Of a stretch of DNA of 64,000 bases, positions 1 through 8,496 are shown in pieces. The position numbers were made by a program, and so were the translations under genes. The notes under the pieces were generated by a model that searched no databases, was not told where the DNA came from, and worked only from the letters and a program-made list of their open reading frames with translations. The stretch lies in NCBI GenBank assembly GCA_963834875.1, contig CAWIDG010000032.1:1-64000 (forward strand), in the 5' to 3' direction. The DNA is from DATAGF01 sp963834875. Its GTDB lineage: Bacteria; Actinomycetota; Thermoleophilia; Miltoncostaeales; Miltoncostaeaceae. Position 1 is the stretch's first letter. The number at the start of each line of letters is the position of its first letter.

Positions 1-881
1 GCCACCTCCTCGATGGCCTGGTTGTAGATGTCCGTGAAGTCCCAGACCACTGACGGGAGGAGCACGCCCTCCTTGTCAACGTTCGTCTTGTCGCCGATCA
101 CGTCGATGAAGTAGACCTTCGCCGCGCCGGCCGGCGGCTTGGCGGTCTCGACCGCCTGCAGCATCCCGAACGACGAGCCGTCCCCCATGCCGAAGACCAC
201 GTCGGCGCCGGCCGCGATGACCTGGGTCGTGACGCGCTCGCCGCCGGCGGCGTCCGCGTAGGCCGCCTGGCCGATCTGGGCGAAGCCGATCTTGACGTTC
301 GGGTCGACGCTCCGTGCGCCCTCGACGAAGCCGCCCGCCATCTTGTACCAGTTGGTGTCGGCGGCGGAGATGACGATGCCGAGGGTCCCCGTCTGCGTCG
401 TCTCGGCGGCCAGGATGCCCGCGAGGTAGGACCCCTGCTGGCTCGATGTCTCGACGTCCGCCACGACGCCGGGCTGGTTCGCAGTGGGAGCGTCGAACAC
501 GATGTGCGGGACATTGAGTTCGGTCGCGACCTTCGGGGCGATGGTGTTGTAGCCGCTCGCCTGCGCGATGGTCAGCTCGCTGCCGCTCTGCGCCAGCCGG
601 CGGAGCACCGGCTCCACGTTCTCGTAGCCGATGCCGTCGGCGACCTCGATCTCGGCTCCCGCCGTGTCGGCGGCGCGCGTGGCGCTCTCGACGCCCTGCT
701 GGTTCCAACCGTAGTCGTTGGCCTTCTCGGGAGCGGCGATCGCCATCTGGCTGATGGAGGCCGCCGCCCCGGAGGTGTCCGGTGCCGAGGACGAGGAGGA
801 GTCGTCGTCACCGCAAGCGCTGAGGGCCAGGGCCACGGCGACGAGCGCCGCCACCGCCGAGCATCTCATGAGGGTTCTCAT
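1..881 (-). CDS. BMP-family ABC transporter substrate-binding lipoprotein (C-terminus off window)
   Basis: Read leftward from ATG at 881-879, preceded by the Shine-Dalgarno-like AAAGGA. The frame stays open to base 1, so the C-terminus lies outside the window. The first 23 residues are a lipoprotein signal ending in a lipobox (LALSAC), followed by a short Asp/Ser-rich linker. The mature part carries the BMP/sugar-binding fold pattern: AIAAPEKANDYGWNQQG near residue 47, then alternating hydrophobic strands and a GAGADVVFGMGDGSS-like segment. Members of this family deliver nucleosides, autoinducers or sugars to an ABC permease on the outer face of the membrane. It is divergent from the GntR regulator and probably supplies the substrate of the catabolic operon on the right. 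The ATPase and permease would be expected to the left. Substrate is not predictable. Confidence 0.85.
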   Translation of the reverse strand, partial: MRTLMRCSAVAALVAVALALSACGDDDSSSSSAPDTSGAAASISQMAIAAPEKANDYGWNQQGVESATRAADTAGAEIEVADGIGYENVEPVLRRLAQSGSELTIAQASGYNTIAPKVATELNVPHIVFDAPTANQPGVVADVETSSQQGSYLAGILAAETTQTGTLGIVISAADTNWYKMAGGFVEGARSVDPNVKIGFAQIGQAAYADAAGGERVTTQVIAAGADVVFGMGDGSSFGMLQAVETAKPPAGAAKVYFIDVIGDKTNVDKEGVLLPSVVWDFTDIYNQAIEEV

Positions 882-942
882 GCCGTTCCTTTCTGCCGGT
901 CAGATCGCGCGCGGCGTGCCGGGCGCCCTCGTCGTTCGCAGA

Positions 943-955
943 CTGTTGACAACAG
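943..955. promoter_or_regulatory. Perfect palindrome, candidate GntR operator overlapping a -35 box
   Basis: CTGTTG-A-CAACAG is a perfect 6-1-6 inverted repeat in the gap between the divergent BMP gene and the GntR gene. Its core resembles the TTGTnnACAA half-site arrangement of FCD-type GntR regulators. It also contains TTGACA (946-951), a consensus -35 hexamer for rightward transcription. No convincing -10 hexamer is visible 17-18 bases downstream. Occupation by the neighbouring GntR protein would block both directions. This role is inferred from position and symmetry. Confidence 0.5.
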
Positions 956-982
956 ACATCCAACCGCGTTTCTATCCCAGCG

Positions 983-1720
983 GTGGATGGCGGGTCAACA
1001 GACGGGGCCGGCGTGGCGCCGGCGGAGATGGCGGTCGACTCGGACGTCGGTCCGGGCCCGATCGAGAACGTCACCCTGTGGGAGCGCGTCCATGCGCACC
1101 TGCGCGACGAGATCCTGGCCAACCGGCTCACGCCGGGGACGGTCCTCTCCGAGGTGCCGCTGGCCGCGTCCCTCGGCGTCAGTCGCGGACCGGTCCGCGA
1201 GGCTCTCGGGCGGCTCGCCGCCGAGGGGCTCGTGACCGTCCGCCCGCGGCGCGGCGCGGTCGTCTCGGCGCTCAGCCCGGGGGAGTTCCTCCAGGCCTAT
1301 CAGGTGCGCGAGGCGCTCGAGACGCTCGCGATCCGCCTCGCCGTGCCGCTCCTCACGGACGACGACATCGCGCACCTGGACCACCTCGTGGAGCGGCAGG
1401 CCGAGGCCGTCGACGACGACCGGATCGACGACTTCTTCGCGCTCAACAGCGAGTTCCACGAGCTCTTCGTCAGGGTGTCGGGAAACGCGCCCCTGCAGGA
1501 CATGCACCGACAGCTCATGGGTCACATGGGCCGTTATCGACTGCCCTCGCTGGCGCTTCGAGGAACGATGCGCAACTCGCTGGCCGAGCATCGCGCCATC
1601 GCCCGCGCGTGCCGCGCGCGCGATCCGGGCCGGGCGGAGCAGCTCCTGCGCGACCACATCCGCGTTCCGCAGCACCGGCTCGAGGCGACGAGCAGCGAGG
1701 AGGTCGTGCTCGCGCCATGA
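983..1720 (+). CDS. GntR-family regulator, FCD (FadR-type) effector domain
   Basis: About 245 residues. The N-terminal winged helix is clear: LWERVHAHLRDEILANRL, then LGVSRGPVREALGRLAAEGL, the classic GntR recognition helix, then RPRRGAVVS. The C-terminal all-helical FCD domain follows, with metal/ligand-type His residues in NSEFHELF and EHRAI. Such proteins usually repress a catabolic operon until a carboxylate intermediate binds. The stop overlaps the ATG of the next gene (ATGA), so it is the first gene of the rightward operon, and a perfect palindrome lies just upstream. The start is either GTG at 983 or ATG at 1028; neither has a good ribosome binding site. Confidence 0.85.
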   Translation: MDGGSTDGAGVAPAEMAVDSDVGPGPIENVTLWERVHAHLRDEILANRLTPGTVLSEVPLAASLGVSRGPVREALGRLAAEGLVTVRPRRGAVVSALSPGEFLQAYQVREALETLAIRLAVPLLTDDDIAHLDHLVERQAEAVDDDRIDDFFALNSEFHELFVRVSGNAPLQDMHRQLMGHMGRYRLPSLALRGTMRNSLAEHRAIARACRARDPGRAEQLLRDHIRVPQHRLEATSSEEVVLAP

Positions 1721-2747
1721 GCCTGAAGTTCGGCGTCAACCTGAACAACCGCGAGCCGCTGATCGCTCCCGACTACGACCTGTCCATGCTCCTCGCGCTC
1801 GCGGAGCGGGTCGAGGAGCTGGGCTTCGACTCGGTCTGGGTCGGCGACAGCCTCTTCTCGAAGCCGCGGTACGAGCCGATCGCGCTCCTGTCGGCGATCT
1901 CCCAGCGCACGTCGCGGGTGGCCCTCGGGACGGCGTGCATGGTGTCCTCCACCCGCAATCCGCTCTACCTGGCGCTCGAGTGGGCGACACTCGACCGGAT
2001 CTCGGACGGCCGGACGATCCTGGGCACGGGCGCGGGGAACCCGGAGGAGGGCGTGCGGCGCGAGTTCGAGGCCCTCGGGCTGGACTTCGGACGGCGCGCC
2101 GCGATCTTCGAGGAGGGGCTCGCCGTGATCCGGCAGCTCTGGACCGAGGGCCGCGTCGAGCTTCCACGGCGAGCACTTCGACTACGACGACGTCGCCTTC
2201 TACTCGGGCACCGAGCTGGGGCCGCTGATGCCGGTGCAGTCCCCACCGCCGATCTGGGTCGTCTCCAACCCGCGCCTCGTCGGCGCCGCCTCGGCCGCCA
2301 CCATCGAGCGGCGGATCGTCGCCGCCTGCCGGCGCATCGTGCGGTATGGCGACGGCTGGATGACGTGCTGCCGGGCGGAGCACCCCGAGGAGCTGGTCGA
2401 GCAGCTCGACTGGATCCGCCGGGTCGCCGACGACGAGGGGGCCGACTTCGACCGGCTGGTCGATCTCGTATCAGGTGACCATGAACGTCGGCGACTCGGA
2501 GGAGCAGGCGCGCGCCGCCTTCGGCGACTACATCGGCAAGTACTACCCCGAGCTCTCCCAGGCGATGGACCTGGGCAACTGGGGGCCCGTGGGCACGCCC
2601 GACCAGATCGCGGAGTGGCTCACGACCTTCGCCGACGCGGGCGTTGACCACTTCATCTGCCGCTTCGGCGCCATCGACCAGTTCGGGCAGGTCGAGCGCT
2701 TCGCCCGAGAGATCCTGCCGCGGTTCGCCGCAGAGAGAGTGAGGTGA
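1717..2747 (+). CDS. LLM-class (luciferase-like) flavin/F420-dependent oxidoreductase, frameshifted
   Basis: ATG at 1717 overlaps the regulator's stop. The N-terminus (FGVNLNNREP, then a DSVWVGDSL segment) and the IAAP/GTGAGNPEEG-type segment mark a luciferase-like TIM barrel using F420 or FMN. About 343 residues in all, a normal family length. The reading frame must step +1 near 2166 (VE/FHGEHFDYDD) and again near 2463 (before SYQVTMNVGDS) to follow the family sequence, so the gene is split as read. The C-terminal part (GTPDQIAEWLTTFADAGVDHF) is typical of the family. The substrate is unknown. The position suggests an oxygenase or reductase step of the pathway encoded downstream. Confidence 0.85.
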
Positions 2748-2751
2748 GGAC

Positions 2752-3755
2752 ATGGCACGCGTCGAGCTCACGAGTGACGCAGAGCTGGTGGTCGACGTCT
2801 GCATGTCGGTCGAGGCCGACGACGTCGTGACCATCATCTGCGACGACGAGAACCGCGAGCAGGCCGAGGCCGTCGCGGAGGTCGTGGTCGCCCGCGGGGG
2901 GTGGCCCGTGGTGATGAACAACGAGCAGCAGGTGCGCCGCGGCCGCGCCGACGTGCGCTTCCCGATGGCGCCGCCGCGCAACCTGCACGCGGCGATGACC
3001 GCCTCCGACGAGGTCATCATCATCACCGAACCTCGAGTGGGCCAACCGCTTCGCCCACGTCGCGGCGGTCAAGGAGACGTGCGCGGCCAACGGCAAGATC
3101 GCCTCGGTCGAGCCGGGAATGGGCTCCTGGGGCCTCACGGTCGAGGACCTGCACAACGCGATCGCCCGCGCCAAGCACGCCATGTCGGTGCTGGAGGGGA
3201 AGAAGCACATCCACGTCACGACGCCGGCGGGGAGCGACTTCCACGTCTCCATCGAGGGCCGCCCGGCGCTGGAGGTGACGCCGATCAAGCACCGCGGCCA
3301 GATGATGGGGCCGGTCCCGCTGTGGGCCGAGGTCGCCTTCGCCGCCGTCGAGACGTACACCCACGGCACCGCGGTCGTTCGACGGCGTGATGCTCGGCAT
3401 CGGCCTCGAGGGCCAGGTCCGCGAGCCCATCACCTGGACCATGGAGGCCGGCCGCGCGGTCGCGATCGAGGGCGGCGACGAGGCCGAGCGGCTGCGCGCG
3501 GCCATCGACGGGGTCGAGAACGCCACGGTCCTCGGCGAGTTCGCGTTCGGCGTCAGCGACAAGGCCCCCTTCGGCACGCCGTCGGAGAAGGGCCGCGTGG
3601 GCACCGTCCACATGGCCCTCGGCGACAACCACAACGCCTACCCGGGCGGCCAGAACGTCTGCGCCCTGCACCTCGACGGCGTGTTCCTCGACGCGACGAT
3701 GATGATCGAGGACGACGGCACGTACATCCTCAAGGACGGGGAGTGGGCGCTCTGA
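2752..3755 (+). CDS. M29 aminopeptidase / 2,5-dihydroxypyridine dioxygenase (NicX)-like metalloenzyme, frameshifted
   Basis: Starts at ATG 2752 after GAGGTGAGG. The product resembles the M29 metallopeptidase fold, which also includes the Fe(II) ring-opening dioxygenase NicX of nicotinate breakdown. The C-terminal metal-site region is visible as GRVGTVHMALGDNHNAYPGG followed by ALHLDGVFLD, with the HxD pair expected in both enzyme types. Two +1 steps are needed to read it through, near 3030 (ITNLEWA) and near 3376 (AVFDGVMLG). Total about 333 residues. Whether it hydrolyses peptides or opens a ring is not decidable from motifs. The company of a molybdenum hydroxylase and acyl-CoA chemistry favours a ring-opening or hydrolytic catabolic role. 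Confidence 0.7.
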
Positions 3756-4114
3756 TGTCCGTCTCGGTCGTGCCGCTGGCCGACGTCGATCCGATCCCGC
3801 TGCCGGGCGACAGCTGGAGCCGCATGCTCGTGACCGGCGATCGCGTCCCTGGCACCGTGAGCTCGATCGGCTACTCCGTCTTCACGCCGGGGACGGTCCT
3901 GGCGCCCGTGCGCCACGAGACCGAGGAGGTCGCCTACGTGGTGGCCGGCGCCGGCGAGCTGCGCCTGGACGACGGGCCGGTCGGGTTCCGCGCGGGCGAC
4001 GCGCTCCACATCCCCGCCGGCGTCTGGCACGCGGTCGCGAACACCGGCGACGAGGACGTCGTGATGGTGTTCGGCTTCCCCCACCCCGACTACCCCCCGA
4101 CGGAACGGGCCTGA
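3755..4114 (+). CDS. Small cupin-domain protein
   Basis: 119 residues, start ATG overlapping the previous stop by one base (TGATG). A single cupin barrel: the first motif shows APVRHETEEVAYVVAGAGEL and the second PAGVWHAVANTGDEDVVMVF, giving His/Glu metal ligands in the usual places. Small cupins act as isomerases, dioxygenases or sensors. Here tight coupling to the NicX-like gene and the aldolase suggests a catabolic step or stabilisation of an intermediate. No specific function can be assigned. Confidence 0.8.
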   Translation: MSVSVVPLADVDPIPLPGDSWSRMLVTGDRVPGTVSSIGYSVFTPGTVLAPVRHETEEVAYVVAGAGELRLDDGPVGFRAGDALHIPAGVWHAVANTGDEDVVMVFGFPHPDYPPTERA

Positions 4115-4116
4115 CG

Positions 4117-4854
4117 TTGGACGGCGTCGCGGGAGCGGCCTCACGCGGCGCCACCGCCGTCGCCGGGGTCGAGACCCTGCGACGGGACGTCGCCCATGCC
4201 TGCCGCGTCCTCGCCACCGAGGGCTACACCGACCTGACCCTCGGCCACGTCAGCGCGCGCGTGCCGGGGCGGGAGGCGATCCTGGTCAAGCGCAAGGGCC
4301 TCACGCTCGAGGAGGTGCGCCCCGAGGACGTGGTCATGGTCGACCTCCACGGGCGCCACCTCGAGGACGGCGACGCGGACCTGCACCTCGAGACCGCGCT
4401 CCACACGGAGGTGTACCGCGCGCGTCCCGACGTGGGGGCGGTCGTGCACGGGCACCCGCCCCACGCGACCGCGCTCGCCGCGACGGCGGCCCCGCTCGAG
4501 ATGCTGACCCACGACGCGGTCCTCTTCGCCGACGGCCTCCCGCGCTACGAATCGAGCCCCGACCTCGTGACCTCCTCGCTCGAGGGCGCCGCCGTGGCGC
4601 GTGCCCTGGGGGACAGCCGGGCCGTGCTGATGCGCAACCACGGGGTGCTCGTGGTGGGGCCGACCGTCCCGTGGGCGGTGCTCACGGCGGCGACGCTCGA
4701 GCGCGCCGCGCGCATCCAGGCCATCGCCGGGACGATGGGCGGCGCGCTGGCCCCGATGAGCGCCGAGGACGCCGGCCGCCTGGCGCCCGAGAAGTACCGC
4801 GACGGCTTCGTGCAGGAGTACTGGGACGCGTGGCTGCGGAGGGTCGTGGCGTGA
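4117..4854 (+). CDS. Class II aldolase/adducin-family protein
   Basis: About 245 residues beginning at TTG 4117, two bases after the cupin stop. The AraD/FucA fold is visible: an N-terminal ATEGYTDLTLGHVSARVPG (substrate loop), HTEVYRARPDVGAVVHGHPP with the zinc-binding His pair, and RNHGVLVVGPT with the third zinc His. Family members cleave phosphorylated or plain hydroxy-acids by retro-aldol chemistry, and some decarboxylate. The stop overlaps the GTG of the 2Fe-2S subunit (GTGA), so they are translated together. A role in splitting a ring-opened intermediate is inference. Confidence 0.85.
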   Translation: MDGVAGAASRGATAVAGVETLRRDVAHACRVLATEGYTDLTLGHVSARVPGREAILVKRKGLTLEEVRPEDVVMVDLHGRHLEDGDADLHLETALHTEVYRARPDVGAVVHGHPPHATALAATAAPLEMLTHDAVLFADGLPRYESSPDLVTSSLEGAAVARALGDSRAVLMRNHGVLVVGPTVPWAVLTAATLERAARIQAIAGTMGGALAPMSAEDAGRLAPEKYRDGFVQEYWDAWLRRVVA

Positions 4855-5315
4855 GCGCGGGCCCGGTCGAGACCACGGTCAACGGCGTGCCGATGACCCT
4901 GCGGGCGGATCCCTGCGAGCTCCTGCTCGACGTCCTCCGCGACGAGCTCGGGCTCACCGGGGCAAAGCGCTCGTGCGACGTCCAGGTGTGCGGCACCTGC
5001 ACCGTGCTGATCGACGGGCGGCCGGTCAGCGCCTGCACCACGCTGGTCCACGAGGCCCGCGGGCGATCCGTCCTGACCATCGAGGGGCTCGCCGCCACCT
5101 CCGAGTTCGGGCGCATCCAGGAGGCGTTCACGCGGCACAGGGCGCTCCAGTGCGGGTACTGCACGCCGGGCATGGCGCTGACGGTGAGCGCGCTGCTGAC
5201 CAGCGGCGAGCTCGCCGATGACGAGGCGACCGTGCGCGAGGCGCTGTCGGGGAACGTCTGCCGCTGCACCGGCTACCGGGCGATCATCGACGCGGTCCGG
5301 GAGCTGGCGCGATGA
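4851..5315 (+). CDS. 2Fe-2S subunit of a xanthine-dehydrogenase-family molybdenum hydroxylase
   Basis: 154 residues. Two [2Fe-2S] sites are intact. The plant-ferredoxin-like site reads CDVQVCGTCTV plus a later Cys in SACTT. The alpha-helical site reads CGYCTPG and CRCTGY. The start codon GTG overlaps the aldolase stop, and its own stop overlaps the ATG of the large subunit. It passes electrons from the molybdenum centre. Its closest types are the small subunits of CO dehydrogenase, isoquinoline 1-oxidoreductase and nicotinate dehydrogenase. Confidence 0.93.
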   Translation: MSAGPVETTVNGVPMTLRADPCELLLDVLRDELGLTGAKRSCDVQVCGTCTVLIDGRPVSACTTLVHEARGRSVLTIEGLAATSEFGRIQEAFTRHRALQCGYCTPGMALTVSALLTSGELADDEATVREALSGNVCRCTGYRAIIDAVRELAR

Positions 5316-7555
5316 GCGTGGCCCCGTCGGCGCCCTCGGAGACCGGCGCGGGGCTCGGCCTCTCGATCGAGCGCAAGGACGGCGACGAGAAGATGTGCGG
5401 GGCGGCCCGGTACGTCGGCGACATGACGGTGCCCGGGATGCTGCACGGGAAGGTCCTGCGGAGCGAGGTCCCGGCGGGCCGCATCCGCGCGATCGACGCG
5501 TCGGCGGCCGAGGCCATGCCCGGCGTCCGCTGCGTCCTCGTCGGCGCCGACCTGCGCGACCTCGACCCCTTCTACGGCCACGCGATCCGCGACCGCCCGA
5601 TCCTGGCGATCGACGCCGTGCGCTTCGCGGGGGAGCCCGTCGCCGTCGTCGCGGCCGAGACCGAGGCGCAGGCCGAGGACGCCGTCCGGGCGATCCGGGT
5701 GGACTACGAGCCGACCGAGGCCGCCATCGACCTCGACGCGGCGCTCGCCGTGGACGGCCCCCTCGTCCACACCGAGCCGGCCCGCGGCGGCGCGTTCCAC
5801 GGCCTGGGCAACCTGCCCGAGCGCCTCGGGAACGTCTGCTACCGCTACGAGCTCGACTGGGGCGACGTCGACGCCGCGTTCGCCGAGGCGGACGTGGTGG
5901 TGGAGGACGTCTTCGAGTTCGGGTCGGCCTACCAGTACTCGATGGAGACCCACGCCTGCATCGCCCAGGTCGAGGGTGACGACATCACCCTCTGGGCCAA
6001 CTGCCAGCACCCCTTCCTGGTCCGCGCCGAGATGGCATCGGTGTTCGGCGTGCCGCTGGACCGGGTGCGGATCATCGTCCCGTTCCTGGGTGGCGGCTTC
6101 GGGTCGAAGTCGTACACGCGCATGGAGCCGGTCACGATCGCGGTGGCGCGCAAGGCGGGCCGCCCGGTGCGGATCGTGAACCGGGTCGACGAGTCCATGC
6201 TCACCTCGCGCCAGCACGCCATGCGCCTGCGGCTGCGGACGGCGGCGCGCGCCGACGGCACCCTCCTCGCGCGCGAGGCGCGGTGCTGGTTCGACACCGG
6301 CGCCTACGCCGACAACGGGCCGCGGGTCGTCGCGACCGGCGGGGACTCGGCGCCGGGGCCCTACCGCTGGGAGTCGGCCCGGGTGTGCGCCGACTGCGTC
6401 TACACCAACACCTCGCCGGCCGGCTCGTACCGCTCGTTCGGGGCGGTGCACATGCAGTGGGCGGGCGAGCAGCAGGTCGACCAGATCGCCCGGCGCCTCG
6501 GCATCGACCCCCTCGAGATGCGCCGCCGCAACCTGCTGCGGCCCGGCGAGATGGTCCGCCCGGGCGGCAAGCCGCTGGACGCGGACCTGGTGGGCGACGT
6601 CGAGAAGGTCGCCGAGGCCCTCGGCTGGGGGCGCGAGCGCGAGCGCTGGGTCGGCCGCGGCCTCTCGGTCGGCGTGCTCGCGGCGGGCGCGCACCCGGTC
6701 TCCTGCGCCACCGTCCGGCTCGAGGCCGACGGCGGCGTCACGGTCAACGTCGGCACGACCGAGGTCGGCCAGGGCGCACGCACCGTGATGCCCCAGATCG
6801 CCGCCGAGGTTCTCGGCGTGCCGGTCGGGAGCGTCCGGATGCGCGGCACCGACACCAGCTTCACGCCCTACGACCGCTCCACGGGCGCGAGCCGCTCCAC
6901 CACGGTCGCCGGCCTGGCCGTGATGCGCGCGGCCGAGGACCTGCGCGCCCAGCTGGCGGACATCGCCGGCGGCGAGCCGGACCCGGACGAGTACGTCGCC
7001 CTGATGCGCCGCCACTTCGGCTTCGCGGGCGGCGAGCTGATCGGCCGGGCGGACGTGCACCCCGAGGGCACGGGCTCCTACGAGGAGGGCCCGGTCTTCT
7101 GGGAGGTCTGCGTCGCCGCCGCGGAGATCGAGGTCGACCCCGACACCGGCCTGGTGCGCGTGCGGCGGACGGCGACCTGCGCCGACGTGGGCCGCGCCAT
7201 CAACCCCGGCTTCGTCGAGCGCCAGGACGAGGGCGCGACCGTGCAGGGGATCGGGACGGCGCTGTTCGAGGAGGTGCTCTTCGAGGGCGGCGTGCTGGCG
7301 ACGGACTCCCTGCTCGAGTACCGCGTGCCGACGACGCACGACGTGCCCGACGAGATGACCTGCGTGATCGTCGAGAACGCCGACGGCCCGGGTCCGTTCG
7401 GCGCGAAGGGCTGCGGCGAGGGCGGGCTCGCGGCGGTCGCGGGCGCCCTGGCCACCGCGCTCGCCGACGCGGGGGTCCCGATGACCACCCTGCCGCTCAC
7501 GCCCGAGCGCGTCTGGCGGCGCATCAGGTCACCGAACAGCGAGAGGGAGGTCTGA
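5312..7555 (+). CDS. Molybdopterin-binding large subunit of a xanthine-dehydrogenase-family hydroxylase
   Basis: 747 residues in one unbroken frame. It begins with the aldehyde-oxidase a/b hammerhead domain (DEKMCGAARYVGDMTVPGML) and continues into the molybdopterin domains. Visible signatures are VPFLGGGFGSKSYTRMEP, the segment SPAGSYRSFGAVHMQWAGEQ that occupies the place of the CoxL active-site loop, a GTTEVGQGARTV loop, and AKGCGEGGLAA with the catalytic Glu near the C-terminus. The loop is neither the AYxCSFR of form I CO dehydrogenase nor the AYRGAGR of form II, so this is another substrate class. There is no FAD subunit beside it: the next gene is a 3-hydroxyacyl-CoA dehydrogenase. That points to a two-subunit enzyme donating electrons elsewhere, or to a borrowed FAD subunit. 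Confidence 0.92.
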   Translation: MSVAPSAPSETGAGLGLSIERKDGDEKMCGAARYVGDMTVPGMLHGKVLRSEVPAGRIRAIDASAAEAMPGVRCVLVGADLRDLDPFYGHAIRDRPILAIDAVRFAGEPVAVVAAETEAQAEDAVRAIRVDYEPTEAAIDLDAALAVDGPLVHTEPARGGAFHGLGNLPERLGNVCYRYELDWGDVDAAFAEADVVVEDVFEFGSAYQYSMETHACIAQVEGDDITLWANCQHPFLVRAEMASVFGVPLDRVRIIVPFLGGGFGSKSYTRMEPVTIAVARKAGRPVRIVNRVDESMLTSRQHAMRLRLRTAARADGTLLAREARCWFDTGAYADNGPRVVATGGDSAPGPYRWESARVCADCVYTNTSPAGSYRSFGAVHMQWAGEQQVDQIARRLGIDPLEMRRRNLLRPGEMVRPGGKPLDADLVGDVEKVAEALGWGRERERWVGRGLSVGVLAAGAHPVSCATVRLEADGGVTVNVGTTEVGQGARTVMPQIAAEVLGVPVGSVRMRGTDTSFTPYDRSTGASRSTTVAGLAVMRAAEDLRAQLADIAGGEPDPDEYVALMRRHFGFAGGELIGRADVHPEGTGSYEEGPVFWEVCVAAAEIEVDPDTGLVRVRRTATCADVGRAINPGFVERQDEGATVQGIGTALFEEVLFEGGVLATDSLLEYRVPTTHDVPDEMTCVIVENADGPGPFGAKGCGEGGLAAVAGALATALADAGVPMTTLPLTPERVWRRIRSPNSEREV

Positions 7556-7557
7556 CC

Positions 7558-8496
7558 GTGGCGGAGTTCGAGCGGGCGGCGGTGATCGGCACGGGCACGA
7601 TGGGGCCCGGCATGGGCGCCGTGCTCGCGCGCGTGGGCATACCGACGGCGATGTACGACGTGAGCGCCGACGCGATCGAGCGCGCCAGGGCCGCGGTGGC
7701 CCTGGCGGAGGGGGTCCTCGAGCGGCTGGAGGCGCCCGCCGCCCCCGGCGGCTCGGTGACGTTCGAGTCCGACCTCGGCGCCGCCCTCGAGGGCGCGGAC
7801 ATCGTCCTCGAGGCGGTCCCGGAGCGCCTCGAGGTCAAGCACGAGGTCTTCCGCGAGTTCGAGAAGCACGTGGACGCGGATGCCGTCCTGGCGTCCAACA
7901 CCTCCGGCATCCCGATCACGGCGATCGCCGAGGCCTGCGAGCACCCCGAGCGGGTCATCGGCAACCACTGGTCCAACCCGCCCCACCTGATCCCGATGAT
8001 CGAGGTCATCCCCGGCGAGCGGACCAGCCAGGAGGTCGTGGACCGCACCTGCGCGCTCATCCGTGAGATCGGCTACCACCCGGTGATCGAGAGAGAGGTC
8101 CCCGGCTTCGTCGAGAACCGCGTCCTCTACGCGATCATGCGCGAGTGCCTCGACCTCGTGGACCGGGGCATCGTGTCGCCCGAGGCGCTCGACCTGAACG
8201 TGCGCTGGGGCATCGGATACAAGCTCGCCGTGGTCGGCCCGATGGCCCTGCTCGACATGGCCGGGATGGACATCTACGACGCGGTCGGGTCGTACCTGAA
8301 CCAGGACCTCTGCAACCGCACCGACGTCTCGTCCACCGTCCAGGAGCTGATCGAGAAGGGCCGGCTCGGCATGAAGACCGGGGGCGGCATGTTCGACTAC
8401 ACGCCCGAGCAGATCGACCAGATCCGCAAGCAGCGCGCCGGGGCCTTCGTCGCGGTGCGCAAGGCGATCGAGGCGTCGGAGGCTCCCGCGACATGA
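7558..8496 (+). CDS. 3-hydroxyacyl-CoA dehydrogenase family protein
   Basis: 312 residues from GTG 7558. The N-terminal Rossmann fold shows GTGTMGPGMGAVLARVG. The catalytic region follows with VLASNTSGIPITAIAEACEHPERVIGNHWSNPPHLIPMIEV, which has the conserved Ser/His/Asn pattern. The C-terminal dimerisation domain (PGFVENRVLYAIMRECLDLVDRG and KGRLGMKTGGGMFDY) is complete. These enzymes oxidise 3-hydroxyacyl-CoA or related hydroxy acids with NAD+. Placement after the hydroxylase suggests it acts on the product of ring cleavage. The next gene overlaps its stop by four bases (ATGA). Confidence 0.92.
   Translation: MAEFERAAVIGTGTMGPGMGAVLARVGIPTAMYDVSADAIERARAAVALAEGVLERLEAPAAPGGSVTFESDLGAALEGADIVLEAVPERLEVKHEVFREFEKHVDADAVLASNTSGIPITAIAEACEHPERVIGNHWSNPPHLIPMIEVIPGERTSQEVVDRTCALIREIGYHPVIEREVPGFVENRVLYAIMRECLDLVDRGIVSPEALDLNVRWGIGYKLAVVGPMALLDMAGMDIYDAVGSYLNQDLCNRTDVSSTVQELIEKGRLGMKTGGGMFDYTPEQIDQIRKQRAGAFVAVRKAIEASEAPAT

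Noticed and set aside
5273..7339. Very long open frame opposite the molybdenum large subunit
   Set aside because: Arg/Ala/His-rich antisense shadow of a GC-rich gene; no domain and no initiation signal.
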